Assembly (NCBI GenBank): GCA_016715365.1
Contig: JADKAM010000003.1
Coordinates: forward strand, 124,001 to 188,000
Source: Chitinophagaceae bacterium
GTDB lineage: Bacteria; Bacteroidota; Bacteroidia; Chitinophagales; Chitinophagaceae
DNA: 64,000 nucleotides
Direction of reading: 5' to 3'
In this document: in pieces, positions 1-6,652 of the stretch
How positions within the stretch are numbered: the first letter of the stretch is position 1
Layout of the letters: each line of letters starts with the position of its first letter
Notes under the pieces: generated by a model
Told to the model about the DNA's origin: nothing
What the model saw: only the letters and a program-made list of their open reading frames with translations
The model's database searches: none
Translations under genes and position numbers: made by a program

Positions 1-407
1 TGCTCAGGCATTTTCAATTCAATATGCATGGGCTCAATTTCTTTTTCGGGCTGATGCGTATCGGGATCCGGAGCATCGGTATTATCGGGCAGGTCGTCCA
101 CCACCACTATTTCAGTTTGCGGAATGATGGTTTCCGGTAGGTCAATTATTGGCATTTCAGCAATTGCTGCCATGCCTGTTTGCCTTATCTGAAAATTAAG
201 CCAGTGCGGATTGTTGAAAAAGAGATTTGTTTTTACTGCCTGCTTTTCAAAGGCAGCACTATCATCTTTTACATTTTGCAGCAGAAAAAAATGAGCCGGC
301 GAAAAATAAGGATGCCTGTCTGTGATTTCTTTTAAAAAATCAGCAGTACCGGTATCAGAAAAATTCCTGTTAAATAAAGATTCAAAGATTGCTGTGTTGT
401 GCTGCAT
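1..407 (-). CDS. Hypothetical protein, N-terminal 135 codons only
   Basis: An open frame begins at ATG 407-405 and runs off the left edge of the window without a stop. The visible part starts MQHNTAIFESLFNRN. It has an alpha-helical-looking first 80 residues and then an acidic, proline-rich stretch (around residues 85-130, with several D/P/E runs), which suggests a soluble protein with a disordered linker. It lies 14 bases downstream of the lptE-like gene on the same strand and is probably in the same transcript. A TAGATTTG box at 419-412 could give a near-leaderless internal start. I do not recognise the family. The coding call rests on the uninterrupted frame, composition and neighbourhood. 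Confidence 0.6.
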   Translation of the reverse strand, partial: MQHNTAIFESLFNRNFSDTGTADFLKEITDRHPYFSPAHFFLLQNVKDDSAAFEKQAVKTNLFFNNPHWLNFQIRQTGMAAIAEMPIIDLPETIIPQTEIVVVDDLPDNTDAPDPDTHQPEKEIEPMHIELKMPE

Positions 408-421
408 GGTGCAAATCTACA

Positions 422-1042
422 TTACCAGTTAGAAAAAATCTTATTAAAAATTGCATCGGTTAAATTCTTTGCAATATCATCTCCTTTAGTTTGCTCAACC
501 TGGCTCAGACTCAGGTTTGCATCAAAATCAACACTGTAAGTTACATCGGCTTCAAAACTCTTTTTTTCATCGAGTGTGTTTTTAAATACAAGATGAAACT
601 CAGCAGTAAGCCTGTTTAAGCTGGTGTTGTTTCCGCTTATGCCGGTTGTGCTGGTATAATATCTCGATACAAAACCGCTGATATCATAATGAGCATCATC
701 ATCGTTGCTTTGTCGAAGCCGGGTGGTACCAATTATTTTTTGCTTAAGCTTTTCGGTAAGCTGCGGGCTTAATTGCGGGTTCTTGTAATCGGCTTTATTC
801 TCAAAATAATTTACACGAAAAGTTTTTACTTCTTCAGGAATAGGGGCCGTGTCTTTGAAACCGTATTTACAGGTAGCAAAGTTGCAGGTAGCAACTAACA
901 GCAGGCAGATAGCAAGCAGCTTAAAACCGCTGATTGTAGATTGTCCGCAGGATCCTGTGGATAGATTGCCGATAGTAGATTGGCCTGCGCTCATAGCCAA
1001 CAGCTCATAGCTCACAGCTTTCTTTCTATTCTTCAATATCAT
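422..1042 (-). CDS. lptE: LptE-like LPS-assembly lipoprotein
   Basis: Probably the Bacteroidetes form of LptE, the outer-membrane lipoprotein that plugs the LptD translocon for lipopolysaccharide insertion. The sequence shows a hydrophobic segment (FKLLAICLLLVATC) ending in a lipobox-like Cys. It is followed by a mature domain of about 150 residues beginning KYGFKDTAPIPEEVKTFRV, with the alternating pattern and Asn/Leu-rich end usual for this family. The order miaB, sigma-54 activator, lptE is one I associate with this phylum. The start is doubtful: the first 40 residues are encoded by short repeat-like DNA (see 944-961), and ATG 994 is an alternative to ATG 1042. It overlaps the upstream sigma-54 gene by 17 bases. 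The family call rests on pattern and synteny. Confidence 0.7.
   Translation of the reverse strand: MILKNRKKAVSYELLAMSAGQSTIGNLSTGSCGQSTISGFKLLAICLLLVATCNFATCKYGFKDTAPIPEEVKTFRVNYFENKADYKNPQLSPQLTEKLKQKIIGTTRLRQSNDDDAHYDISGFVSRYYTSTTGISGNNTSLNRLTAEFHLVFKNTLDEKKSFEADVTYSVDFDANLSLSQVEQTKGDDIAKNLTDAIFNKIFSNW
944..961. repeat. Near-palindrome inside the lptE N-terminal region
   Basis: The 18-base near-palindrome tccgcaggatcctgtgga is flanked on both sides by gattgtagattg-like and tagattg-like words. Next to it (about 990-1018) stands a second repetitive string (ctcatagccaacagctcatagctcacag). Together they look like intergenic repeat DNA rather than conserved coding sequence, yet the lptE frame reads through them. 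Confidence 0.5.
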
Positions 1043-2249
1043 ATTCTTTCAGTTTTCTGTATAAAGTTCTTTCGCTGATTCCCAGGTCAAGTGATGCATC
1101 TTTACGTTTGCCCTTATGTTTCTTTAATGCTTTGATGATGAGTTCTTTTTCTTTATCCATTATGCTTAAAGATTCCTCCACGTCTTCATGATGGTCGATC
1201 ATATCTGTATTATGCGGCAGAAAAACGGGTTTTGATGAAGCTGTATTTGATGGGTTGCCATTCAGCTCGGCAAATGACTGGTCATTAAACACCGGTGCAT
1301 GGCGGGCAATATCGGGATTTTGCAACAGGTCGAAGAACATTTTTTTCAGTTCGTTCACATCTTTCTTCATATCGAAGAAAAGCTTGTACAGGATATCCCG
1401 TTCATTGGCAAATTCACTCTGGCTTACCGATCCTGCACCACCGGCCAAAACCGGCAGGCGTGAATAATTATGTTCGGGTAAAAAACTCTTCATGGTAATT
1501 GCATTGATCGACTTATCCTGGCTCAGCACCGAAATCTGCTCTGCAATATTCTTCAATTCACGCACATTACCCGGCCAGGGGTAGTTAATTAACACATCTT
1601 TTGCCCCTTCATCCAGCTGCACAGGCGTGCCTTTGTAACGGTCGGCAAAATCAGTTACAAATTTGCGGAACAGTAAATAAATATCTTCCTTCCTGTCTCT
1701 TAATGCCGGAACCCTGATGGGCACCGTGTTTAAGCGATAGTACAGATCTTCCCTGAACTTGTTGGTTTGTGTATATTCGATCAGTTCTTTATTGGTTGCT
1801 GCAATTACCCGTACATCTGTTTTTTGTACTTTACTGCTGCCCACACGAATGTATTCGCCGGCTTCCAGCACCCGTAACAATCGTGCCTGTGTGCCTAAGG
1901 GCAATTCGCCAATTTCATCTAAAAAGATGGTACCGCCATTCACAGTTTCAAAATAACCTTTACGGCTGTCAACAGCACCGGTGAAAGATCCTTTCTCGTG
2001 GCCAAATAATTCCGAATCAATAGTGCCTTCGGGAATGGCGCCGCAGTTTACTGCAATAAACGGATTGTGTTTGCGGGCACTTAATGAATGAATGATCTGT
2101 GAGAAAACTTCTTTACCCACACCACTTTCACCATTAATAAGTACGCTCAGGTCGGTATTGGCAACCTGTACTGCTACATGCAAAGCATGATTAAGCCCCG
2201 GCGAGTTGCCGATGATGCCGAAACGGTTTTTTATTGATTGTAGTTCCAT
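1026..2249 (-). CDS. Sigma-54-dependent transcriptional activator without receiver domain
   Basis: An AAA+ bacterial enhancer-binding protein of 407 residues that would remodel RNA polymerase-sigma-54 to open promoters. Visible motifs: Walker A GESGVGKE (residues 40-47), the sigma-54-contacting loop GSFTGA (87-92, the usual GAFTGA with one change), Walker B GGTIFLDE (105-112), and a C-terminal Fis-type helix-turn-helix (about 376-405, ending SERTLYRKLKEY). The AAA+ domain begins almost at residue 10, so there is no receiver, GAF or PAS domain. Activity must therefore be controlled by level or by an unseen partner. A linker of about 100 residues rich in Asn, Ser and Pro lies between the AAA+ and HTH parts. 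It lies downstream of miaB and overlaps lptE by 17 bases. Confidence 0.93.
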   Translation of the reverse strand: MELQSIKNRFGIIGNSPGLNHALHVAVQVANTDLSVLINGESGVGKEVFSQIIHSLSARKHNPFIAVNCGAIPEGTIDSELFGHEKGSFTGAVDSRKGYFETVNGGTIFLDEIGELPLGTQARLLRVLEAGEYIRVGSSKVQKTDVRVIAATNKELIEYTQTNKFREDLYYRLNTVPIRVPALRDRKEDIYLLFRKFVTDFADRYKGTPVQLDEGAKDVLINYPWPGNVRELKNIAEQISVLSQDKSINAITMKSFLPEHNYSRLPVLAGGAGSVSQSEFANERDILYKLFFDMKKDVNELKKMFFDLLQNPDIARHAPVFNDQSFAELNGNPSNTASSKPVFLPHNTDMIDHHEDVEESLSIMDKEKELIIKALKKHKGKRKDASLDLGISERTLYRKLKEYDIEE

Positions 2250-2300
2250 GATGTTTTACCACTAAGACACAAAGGCACAAAGTTGCACCAAGTGAAGTTT
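2250..2300. repeat. Short intergenic repeat between miaB and the sigma-54 gene
   Basis: The gap contains the string ccactaagacacaaaggc followed by more acaaag words. This low-complexity word family recurs in intergenic gaps of Bacteroidetes genomes. A looser relative (cacaaagacaggaagcaca) lies near 13090. No function is evident. Confidence 0.35.
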
Positions 2301-3722
2301 TTAATTATTTAAAAGCACAGTGCCGATTAATGTGCCGGCTGTGCATGAATCTATTTTGACCGTTACATATTCTCCAACTTTCAAATCCCTTTTTGCAAAC
2401 ACCACCACTTTATTCTGATCGGTTCTGCCATACAGATCGTTTTCGCTTTTTTTAGAAGCACCTTCAATTAATACTTTACGGGTTTTGCCTACTTCTTTTT
2501 GCATGGCTAATAATGAATGGCCACGATAGAGATCAACCATTTCCTGCAATCTTCTTTTCTTTACCTCCAGCGGTACATCATCTTCAAATCTTCGTGCAGC
2601 CAGCGTTCCGGGCCTTTCGCTGTAAAAATACATATAGGCCAGGTCGTATTTGCAGTATTCCATCAGGCTTAAGGATTCCTGGTGGTCTTCTTCTGTTTCG
2701 GTACAAAAACCGGTGATCATATCAGTTGATATACCACAATCGGGAATGAGTTCCCGGATGCGGTTTACTTTGGCGATATACCACTCACGGCTGTAAGTAC
2801 GGTTCATCATTTGCAATACACGGGTGCTGCCGCTTTGTACCGGCAGGTGAATATAGTTGCAGATGTTTTCGTATTTCACGATGGTATGCAGCACGTCATC
2901 CGTAATATCTTTTGGATGCGAAGTGGAGAAACGAACACGCAGCAGGGGAGAGATCAACGCCACCTGTTCCATCAGCATGGCAAATGTTACCACCAGTTCT
3001 TTTTGTTCATCTACCCAATGGTAACTGTCTACATTCTGTCCCAACAAGGTTACTTCTCTATAACCTTCATCAAATAAAGTTTTGCATTCGCTGATGATGG
3101 ATGCGGCATCACGGCTTCTTTCCCGGCCACGGGTAAAAGGTACCACACAAAAGGAGCACATATTGTTGCAGCCACGCATGATGCTTACAAATGCGTTAAC
3201 CCCATTGCTGTTGAGGCGTATGGGTGCAATATCGGCATAGGTTTCATCACGGCTAAGCAAAACATTCACGGCTTTTTGCCCGGTTTCGGCTTCTTCAATA
3301 AGGCCGGGTAAACTACGGTAGGCATCGGGGCCAACCACCAGGTCAACCAGTTTTTCTTCCTCCAAAAATTGTGCTTTTAAACGCTCGGCCATGCAGCCCA
3401 GCACACCAACCAGCATGCCCGGTTTTTCTTTTTTTATCTGCCTGAATTCTGTAAGGCGTTTACGTACCGTTGTTTCGGCTTTTTCACGAATAGAGCAGGT
3501 ATTTATAAAGATGAGATCGGCCTGTTTGTAATTATTGGTGGCACCAAAACCATTATCCATCAATATAGAAGCCACTACCTCACTGTCGGCAAAGTTCATG
3601 GCGCAGCCATAGCTTTCTATATAAAAATATTTTTTATACGGGTTGCTGTCCATTACAAAGGGGGCAAATGCTTCTCCCTGCCTGGCTTCATTGTGTTCTT
3701 TATTGGTAGCTACATTCAACAT
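2301..3722 (-). CDS. miaB: tRNA-2-methylthio-N6-dimethylallyladenosine synthase MiaB
   Basis: Radical-SAM methylthiotransferase that converts i6A37 to ms2i6A37 in tRNAs reading UNN codons. The 473-residue protein has the N-terminal UPF0004 domain with the auxiliary-cluster cysteines C40, C76 and C110, the radical-SAM triad CNNMCSFC (C185, C189, C192), and a C-terminal TRAM RNA-binding domain (about the last 65 residues, ending GTLIGTVLLNN). The length is usual for the family with a short N-terminal extension. It is the first gene of a minus-strand series continuing into the sigma-54 activator. A TATCTTTG box lies 24 bases before the start. Identity is secure. A close relative, MtaB, is unlikely given the CNNMCSFC spacing and neighbours. 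Confidence 0.95.
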   Translation of the reverse strand: MLNVATNKEHNEARQGEAFAPFVMDSNPYKKYFYIESYGCAMNFADSEVVASILMDNGFGATNNYKQADLIFINTCSIREKAETTVRKRLTEFRQIKKEKPGMLVGVLGCMAERLKAQFLEEEKLVDLVVGPDAYRSLPGLIEEAETGQKAVNVLLSRDETYADIAPIRLNSNGVNAFVSIMRGCNNMCSFCVVPFTRGRERSRDAASIISECKTLFDEGYREVTLLGQNVDSYHWVDEQKELVVTFAMLMEQVALISPLLRVRFSTSHPKDITDDVLHTIVKYENICNYIHLPVQSGSTRVLQMMNRTYSREWYIAKVNRIRELIPDCGISTDMITGFCTETEEDHQESLSLMEYCKYDLAYMYFYSERPGTLAARRFEDDVPLEVKKRRLQEMVDLYRGHSLLAMQKEVGKTRKVLIEGASKKSENDLYGRTDQNKVVVFAKRDLKVGEYVTVKIDSCTAGTLIGTVLLNN

Positions 3723-3745
3723 TAACAGGCATTTTTTTAGAGGAG

Positions 3746-3753
3746 CAAAGATA
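3746..3753 (-). promoter_or_regulatory. TATCTTTG -7 box upstream of miaB
   Basis: The minus strand reads TATCTTTG, a match to the Bacteroidetes -7 consensus TAnnTTTG, 24 bases before the miaB ATG. I see no good TTTG at -33. The same box recurs before several other genes in this window. Confidence 0.45.
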
Positions 3754-3798
3754 GTACAATAAGGGATATTGTGACAGGATGGCAGAAGCTTTTATGAA

Positions 3799-3857
3799 GG
3801 GTTGCCAACCTTTATCAGGACTTTAAATTTACAATGTATAGCCAAGGTTGGCAACCC
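3799..3857. repeat. Intergenic inverted repeat
   Basis: The arms gggttgccaacctt (3799-3812) and aaggttggcaaccc (3844-3857) are perfect reverse complements separated by 31 bases. A second imperfect pair (ttatcagg / cctgataa) overlaps their ends. It sits between divergent genes, so it is not an obvious terminator; a mobile or REP-like intergenic element is more likely. Confidence 0.6.
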
Positions 3858-3973
3858 TGATAATGTAAAAAGCGCATTCTGTGTTTAATAGACTAATTTT
3901 GCCTGCCTGCCTTCTTTCCTTTCCGCCTTCGTTGTTCCAGGGAATCTAAAGAATTAAACCTGGTCGCTACAAT

Positions 3974-4438
3974 ATGAGTAATAACCTGTACATCGTTCGC
4001 CACGGAAAAATGCTGATTGAGGACCGGAATAAACCCGATTACCTGCACCTGTCAAAAGAGGGCCTTGATTTTGGCCTGTACCTCGACAATTATTTTAAAG
4101 ACATTTATTTTGATCATATTCTGTATATGTCAATCGATGTAAAAACATCTGACCCTTACAACCGCTGCCGAAGTACCATACGGGGCACCAAGGGTATTAA
4201 AAGCGAATTTGATAAAACACAGCTGAGCAAGATGTTTGATGATATTAATAAATTAGATAACGGCCGCCAGAATGTATTGCTTTGTTACCGCACCGAAGCC
4301 TTTAATGTGATCAGTAATATTCTGGATGTGGATGATAACGATGAGTTATTTAATAAAGATTATAACCGCATTTTTCATTTTACATTCAGCAATAACAATT
4401 ACAGTTTTGTAAAGAAGGTGAATACCGAAGAGAAGTGA
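3974..4438 (+). CDS. Degenerate histidine-phosphatase (phosphoglycerate-mutase-like) protein
   Basis: A 154-residue protein with the phosphohistidine motif LYIVRHG near the N-terminus (RHG at residues 9-11), as in SixA and phosphoglycerate-mutase-like phosphatases. The fold pattern is consistent over the first half. The second catalytic His, normally in a T/S-H-G motif late in the domain, is not seen; the equivalent stretch reads LLCYRTEAFNVI. Activity may thus be altered or lost. The C-terminal third is rich in Asp and Asn. It stands alone on the plus strand and converges on the NAD-kinase-like gene. A TAATTTTG box lies at 3894-3901. The family call is moderately sure and the function unknown. 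Confidence 0.65.
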   Translation: MSNNLYIVRHGKMLIEDRNKPDYLHLSKEGLDFGLYLDNYFKDIYFDHILYMSIDVKTSDPYNRCRSTIRGTKGIKSEFDKTQLSKMFDDINKLDNGRQNVLLCYRTEAFNVISNILDVDDNDELFNKDYNRIFHFTFSNNNYSFVKKVNTEEK

Positions 4439-4503
4439 TGAAGGGCCTGACACTTACGTCAAGTCCCGGTTAAAGACATAAGTTTCGATACACTCTGATT
4501 TCT

Positions 4504-5427
4504 TCAGGCTAATACCAGATTTGCTTTTTCTTCTGCTATACCAATTGTTGCAATGGCACCTGAGTTGAACTTTAAAAAATCTGATTCAATTCCATCAGAA
4601 AAAATTAGTCCGTTGGTTGGCATAAATGATTGTATAACTAATTTAGATTGTCCTGTTATAAGCCCTGCGGCTGTTTCTACTTTTGTCTTCTTGCTTGCAA
4701 AAGGTTCTCTTACTGCAAACATTAACTGGTTGTCTTTGAGTTTTGCATATTTTTTCTTTGATTTATCTTTCTCCATAAATTTTTGAATACCAAAACTCAT
4801 ATTGAACACAGAACTTAGCCAACCCGTAGAACCTGCTTGTGTTGAAACAATAATGCCTGAGGATGATTGTTCCTCCGTTTTGTTATTGTATGTTATCTGG
4901 TAGCGGGCAGAAACGTGAGAAGTTGCCCCGATAAACAAATCATTAAACGCTAAAAGTCTTTGTCCGTCATTTAATTTTGCTTCGGCAAAAGAAGCAATTT
5001 TTGAATTATAGTTGTTTGCAAGTACGCTGTCAATGGCTCCTAAAAAATTGCCTGAATGGAAAGGCAGCAAAATGCCATCAAATCTTTCCTGGTCCGGATT
5101 TACTGCAACAATGGGAATTTGCTTTACATATTTTGCGGTGTTGGCTACCAGGCCATCTTGTCCAACTGTTACAATTACCTGTTTTTCGTTGAAAATAAAT
5201 GATGGTAAAAAACTACGTTCAACAATTTTGTTTTTTAAAACTGTTGAGAGATCTCTTTGAACCCTTGAAAGCGAGTTATGAAAAATCTCGTGTTCTTTTT
5301 CATAATCATTGAAATCTCCACCTGAACGCTCAATATAAAATTTTGCCTGCGCTTTGGTATTGAATCTTTCTATTAAAGTTTCAAGCCTGGTTTTATTTTT
5401 TATGATAATTGCGTATTCAACACTCAT
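4504..5427 (-). CDS. NAD-kinase-fold protein, divergent; partner of SPFH protein
   Basis: A 307-residue protein whose C-terminal two thirds matches the NAD(H) kinase family. The GGDG motif appears as VGQDGL (Asp91 kept), the NE/ND motif as NDLFIG (residues 162-167), and the TPTGSTAY signature as STQAGSTGW (195-203). A late DGIESDFL segment sits where NAD kinases have their second nucleotide-contacting DG. The changed GGDGT motif argues that it is not the housekeeping NAD kinase; it may bind or phosphorylate another nucleotide or sugar. The first 80 residues do not match anything I know. Its start codon overlaps the SPFH gene's stop by four bases (ATGA), so the two are coupled. The DNA is AT-rich compared with the flanks. 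Confidence 0.75.
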   Translation of the reverse strand: MSVEYAIIIKNKTRLETLIERFNTKAQAKFYIERSGGDFNDYEKEHEIFHNSLSRVQRDLSTVLKNKIVERSFLPSFIFNEKQVIVTVGQDGLVANTAKYVKQIPIVAVNPDQERFDGILLPFHSGNFLGAIDSVLANNYNSKIASFAEAKLNDGQRLLAFNDLFIGATSHVSARYQITYNNKTEEQSSSGIIVSTQAGSTGWLSSVFNMSFGIQKFMEKDKSKKKYAKLKDNQLMFAVREPFASKKTKVETAAGLITGQSKLVIQSFMPTNGLIFSDGIESDFLKFNSGAIATIGIAEEKANLVLA

Positions 5428-6443
5428 TTTCTTTCTTTCTGGTCGCTCAATAAGTTTTCAAGCAATTCCGGACTAATATTTAAGTTGCCGATTTTGCCTG
5501 CATTTTCTGCTAATTCTCTAAAAGCAAGTGAAATATTAAATTTAGGGTCTGTATTATTGTTTAATGCCGTTAGTATTTTCCAATCTAAATTTTTATAGGG
5601 TTTCAGTGTTGTTTCCAAAACATATCCTTGTGCATCTGCTTCTTTTCTTTCATTGGCAGTTTTTTGTTCCAGTAAAACTTTTCTTTGATTTTCAATGGCA
5701 ATATCTGCCTGAACTTTCATTTCTCTAAGCTTTAATTCATTTTCTGCTTTTTGTACTTCTGTTTCTGCTTGTTTTTCGGCAATTTGTTTGTTCTTCTCTT
5801 CAATTGCAATTTCTGTATTCAACTCACTTTCTTTAATTTTTCTTTCCTGCTCAACTGCAAAGTTTCTTCTTGCATAAATCGCCTGGTCGGCTTCCTGCTG
5901 CAGGTTTTCCCTGGTTTCGGTTTCTAATGCTCTTTCCATTTCAGGAGTTGCTTTAATTGCCAAAATGTTTATGCTTAATATTTCTATGCCCAGCAACTTT
6001 ATTGCGGTTGAGTTTAAAAGTCCTTCGGTAATATTTTTCTCTACAGATTTTGCAGAGCGGATTGCTTCTTTAAGTCCGAGCTGGTGAATAAATGATGAAG
6101 TTGCAGTTTGTGCTTCGTTTACAATAGTCTGGTTTAATTTTTCGGTATCATCTTTTTTATACACTCCGTTTTCATTAACAGTAAAATCTAAAACATCAGC
6201 CAATTGTTTGGGATTCCCTATTTTGTAAGCTATTTGTCCCTGTATGGTAATAGTCTGATAGTCTTTTGTTGTCTCGTTGAAAATGAAAGGCAAATTTGAA
6301 CTTCCGATCGGGACTGCTGAAATTGAAGTTGTTGGTGCATAATAAAAAAAAGAAAGACCCCGCCCTTCTTTTGATACTTGACCGTTTTTAAACTTAATAA
6401 CATAAGTCATTGAGTCAAACTTGATAAAATTTATTCCAAACAT
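5424..6443 (-). CDS. SPFH/band-7 domain protein with coiled coil
   Basis: A 339-residue stomatin/prohibitin/flotillin-type protein. The SPFH domain occupies about residues 20-180. It is followed by a long Glu/Lys/Ala-rich coiled coil (about 180-275, flotillin-like EKQAETEVQKAENELKLRE), then a helical tail ending in SPELLENLLSDQKERK. No clear N-terminal transmembrane helix is visible, so membrane binding may be peripheral or hairpin-like. It is the upstream gene of a two-gene unit with the NAD-kinase-fold protein (four-base overlap). SPFH proteins form oligomeric membrane scaffolds; pairing with a nucleotide kinase fold suggests a membrane-associated nucleotide-sensing or stress module, which is inference. 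Confidence 0.8.
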   Translation of the reverse strand: MFGINFIKFDSMTYVIKFKNGQVSKEGRGLSFFYYAPTTSISAVPIGSSNLPFIFNETTKDYQTITIQGQIAYKIGNPKQLADVLDFTVNENGVYKKDDTEKLNQTIVNEAQTATSSFIHQLGLKEAIRSAKSVEKNITEGLLNSTAIKLLGIEILSINILAIKATPEMERALETETRENLQQEADQAIYARRNFAVEQERKIKESELNTEIAIEEKNKQIAEKQAETEVQKAENELKLREMKVQADIAIENQRKVLLEQKTANERKEADAQGYVLETTLKPYKNLDWKILTALNNNTDPKFNISLAFRELAENAGKIGNLNISPELLENLLSDQKERK

Positions 6444-6593
6444 AGTTTAGCCTTTTAAATTGAAATATTAAAAAATTGCAGATAATAGCTGTCTTGCCTG
6501 AACTTTATATTCAATTCTATATTGAATTACAATTAGAAACAGGATAAGATTCATTGCATAAATGCAATCTAACAAAAAATATAATATATACAA

Positions 6594-6629
6594 TCTACAA
6601 AAAAACCGCCTCACTTACGTGAGACGGTT
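6594..6629 (-). terminator. Rho-independent terminator after the M13 peptidase gene
   Basis: The arms aaccgcctcac (6604-6614) and gtgagacggtt (6619-6629) form an 11-base stem with one mismatch and a four-base loop. On the minus strand it is followed by a run of T. It lies 24 bases after the stop of the minus-strand peptidase gene. Confidence 0.8.
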
Positions 6630-6652
6630 CATATAAAATCTAAAAATTTATC

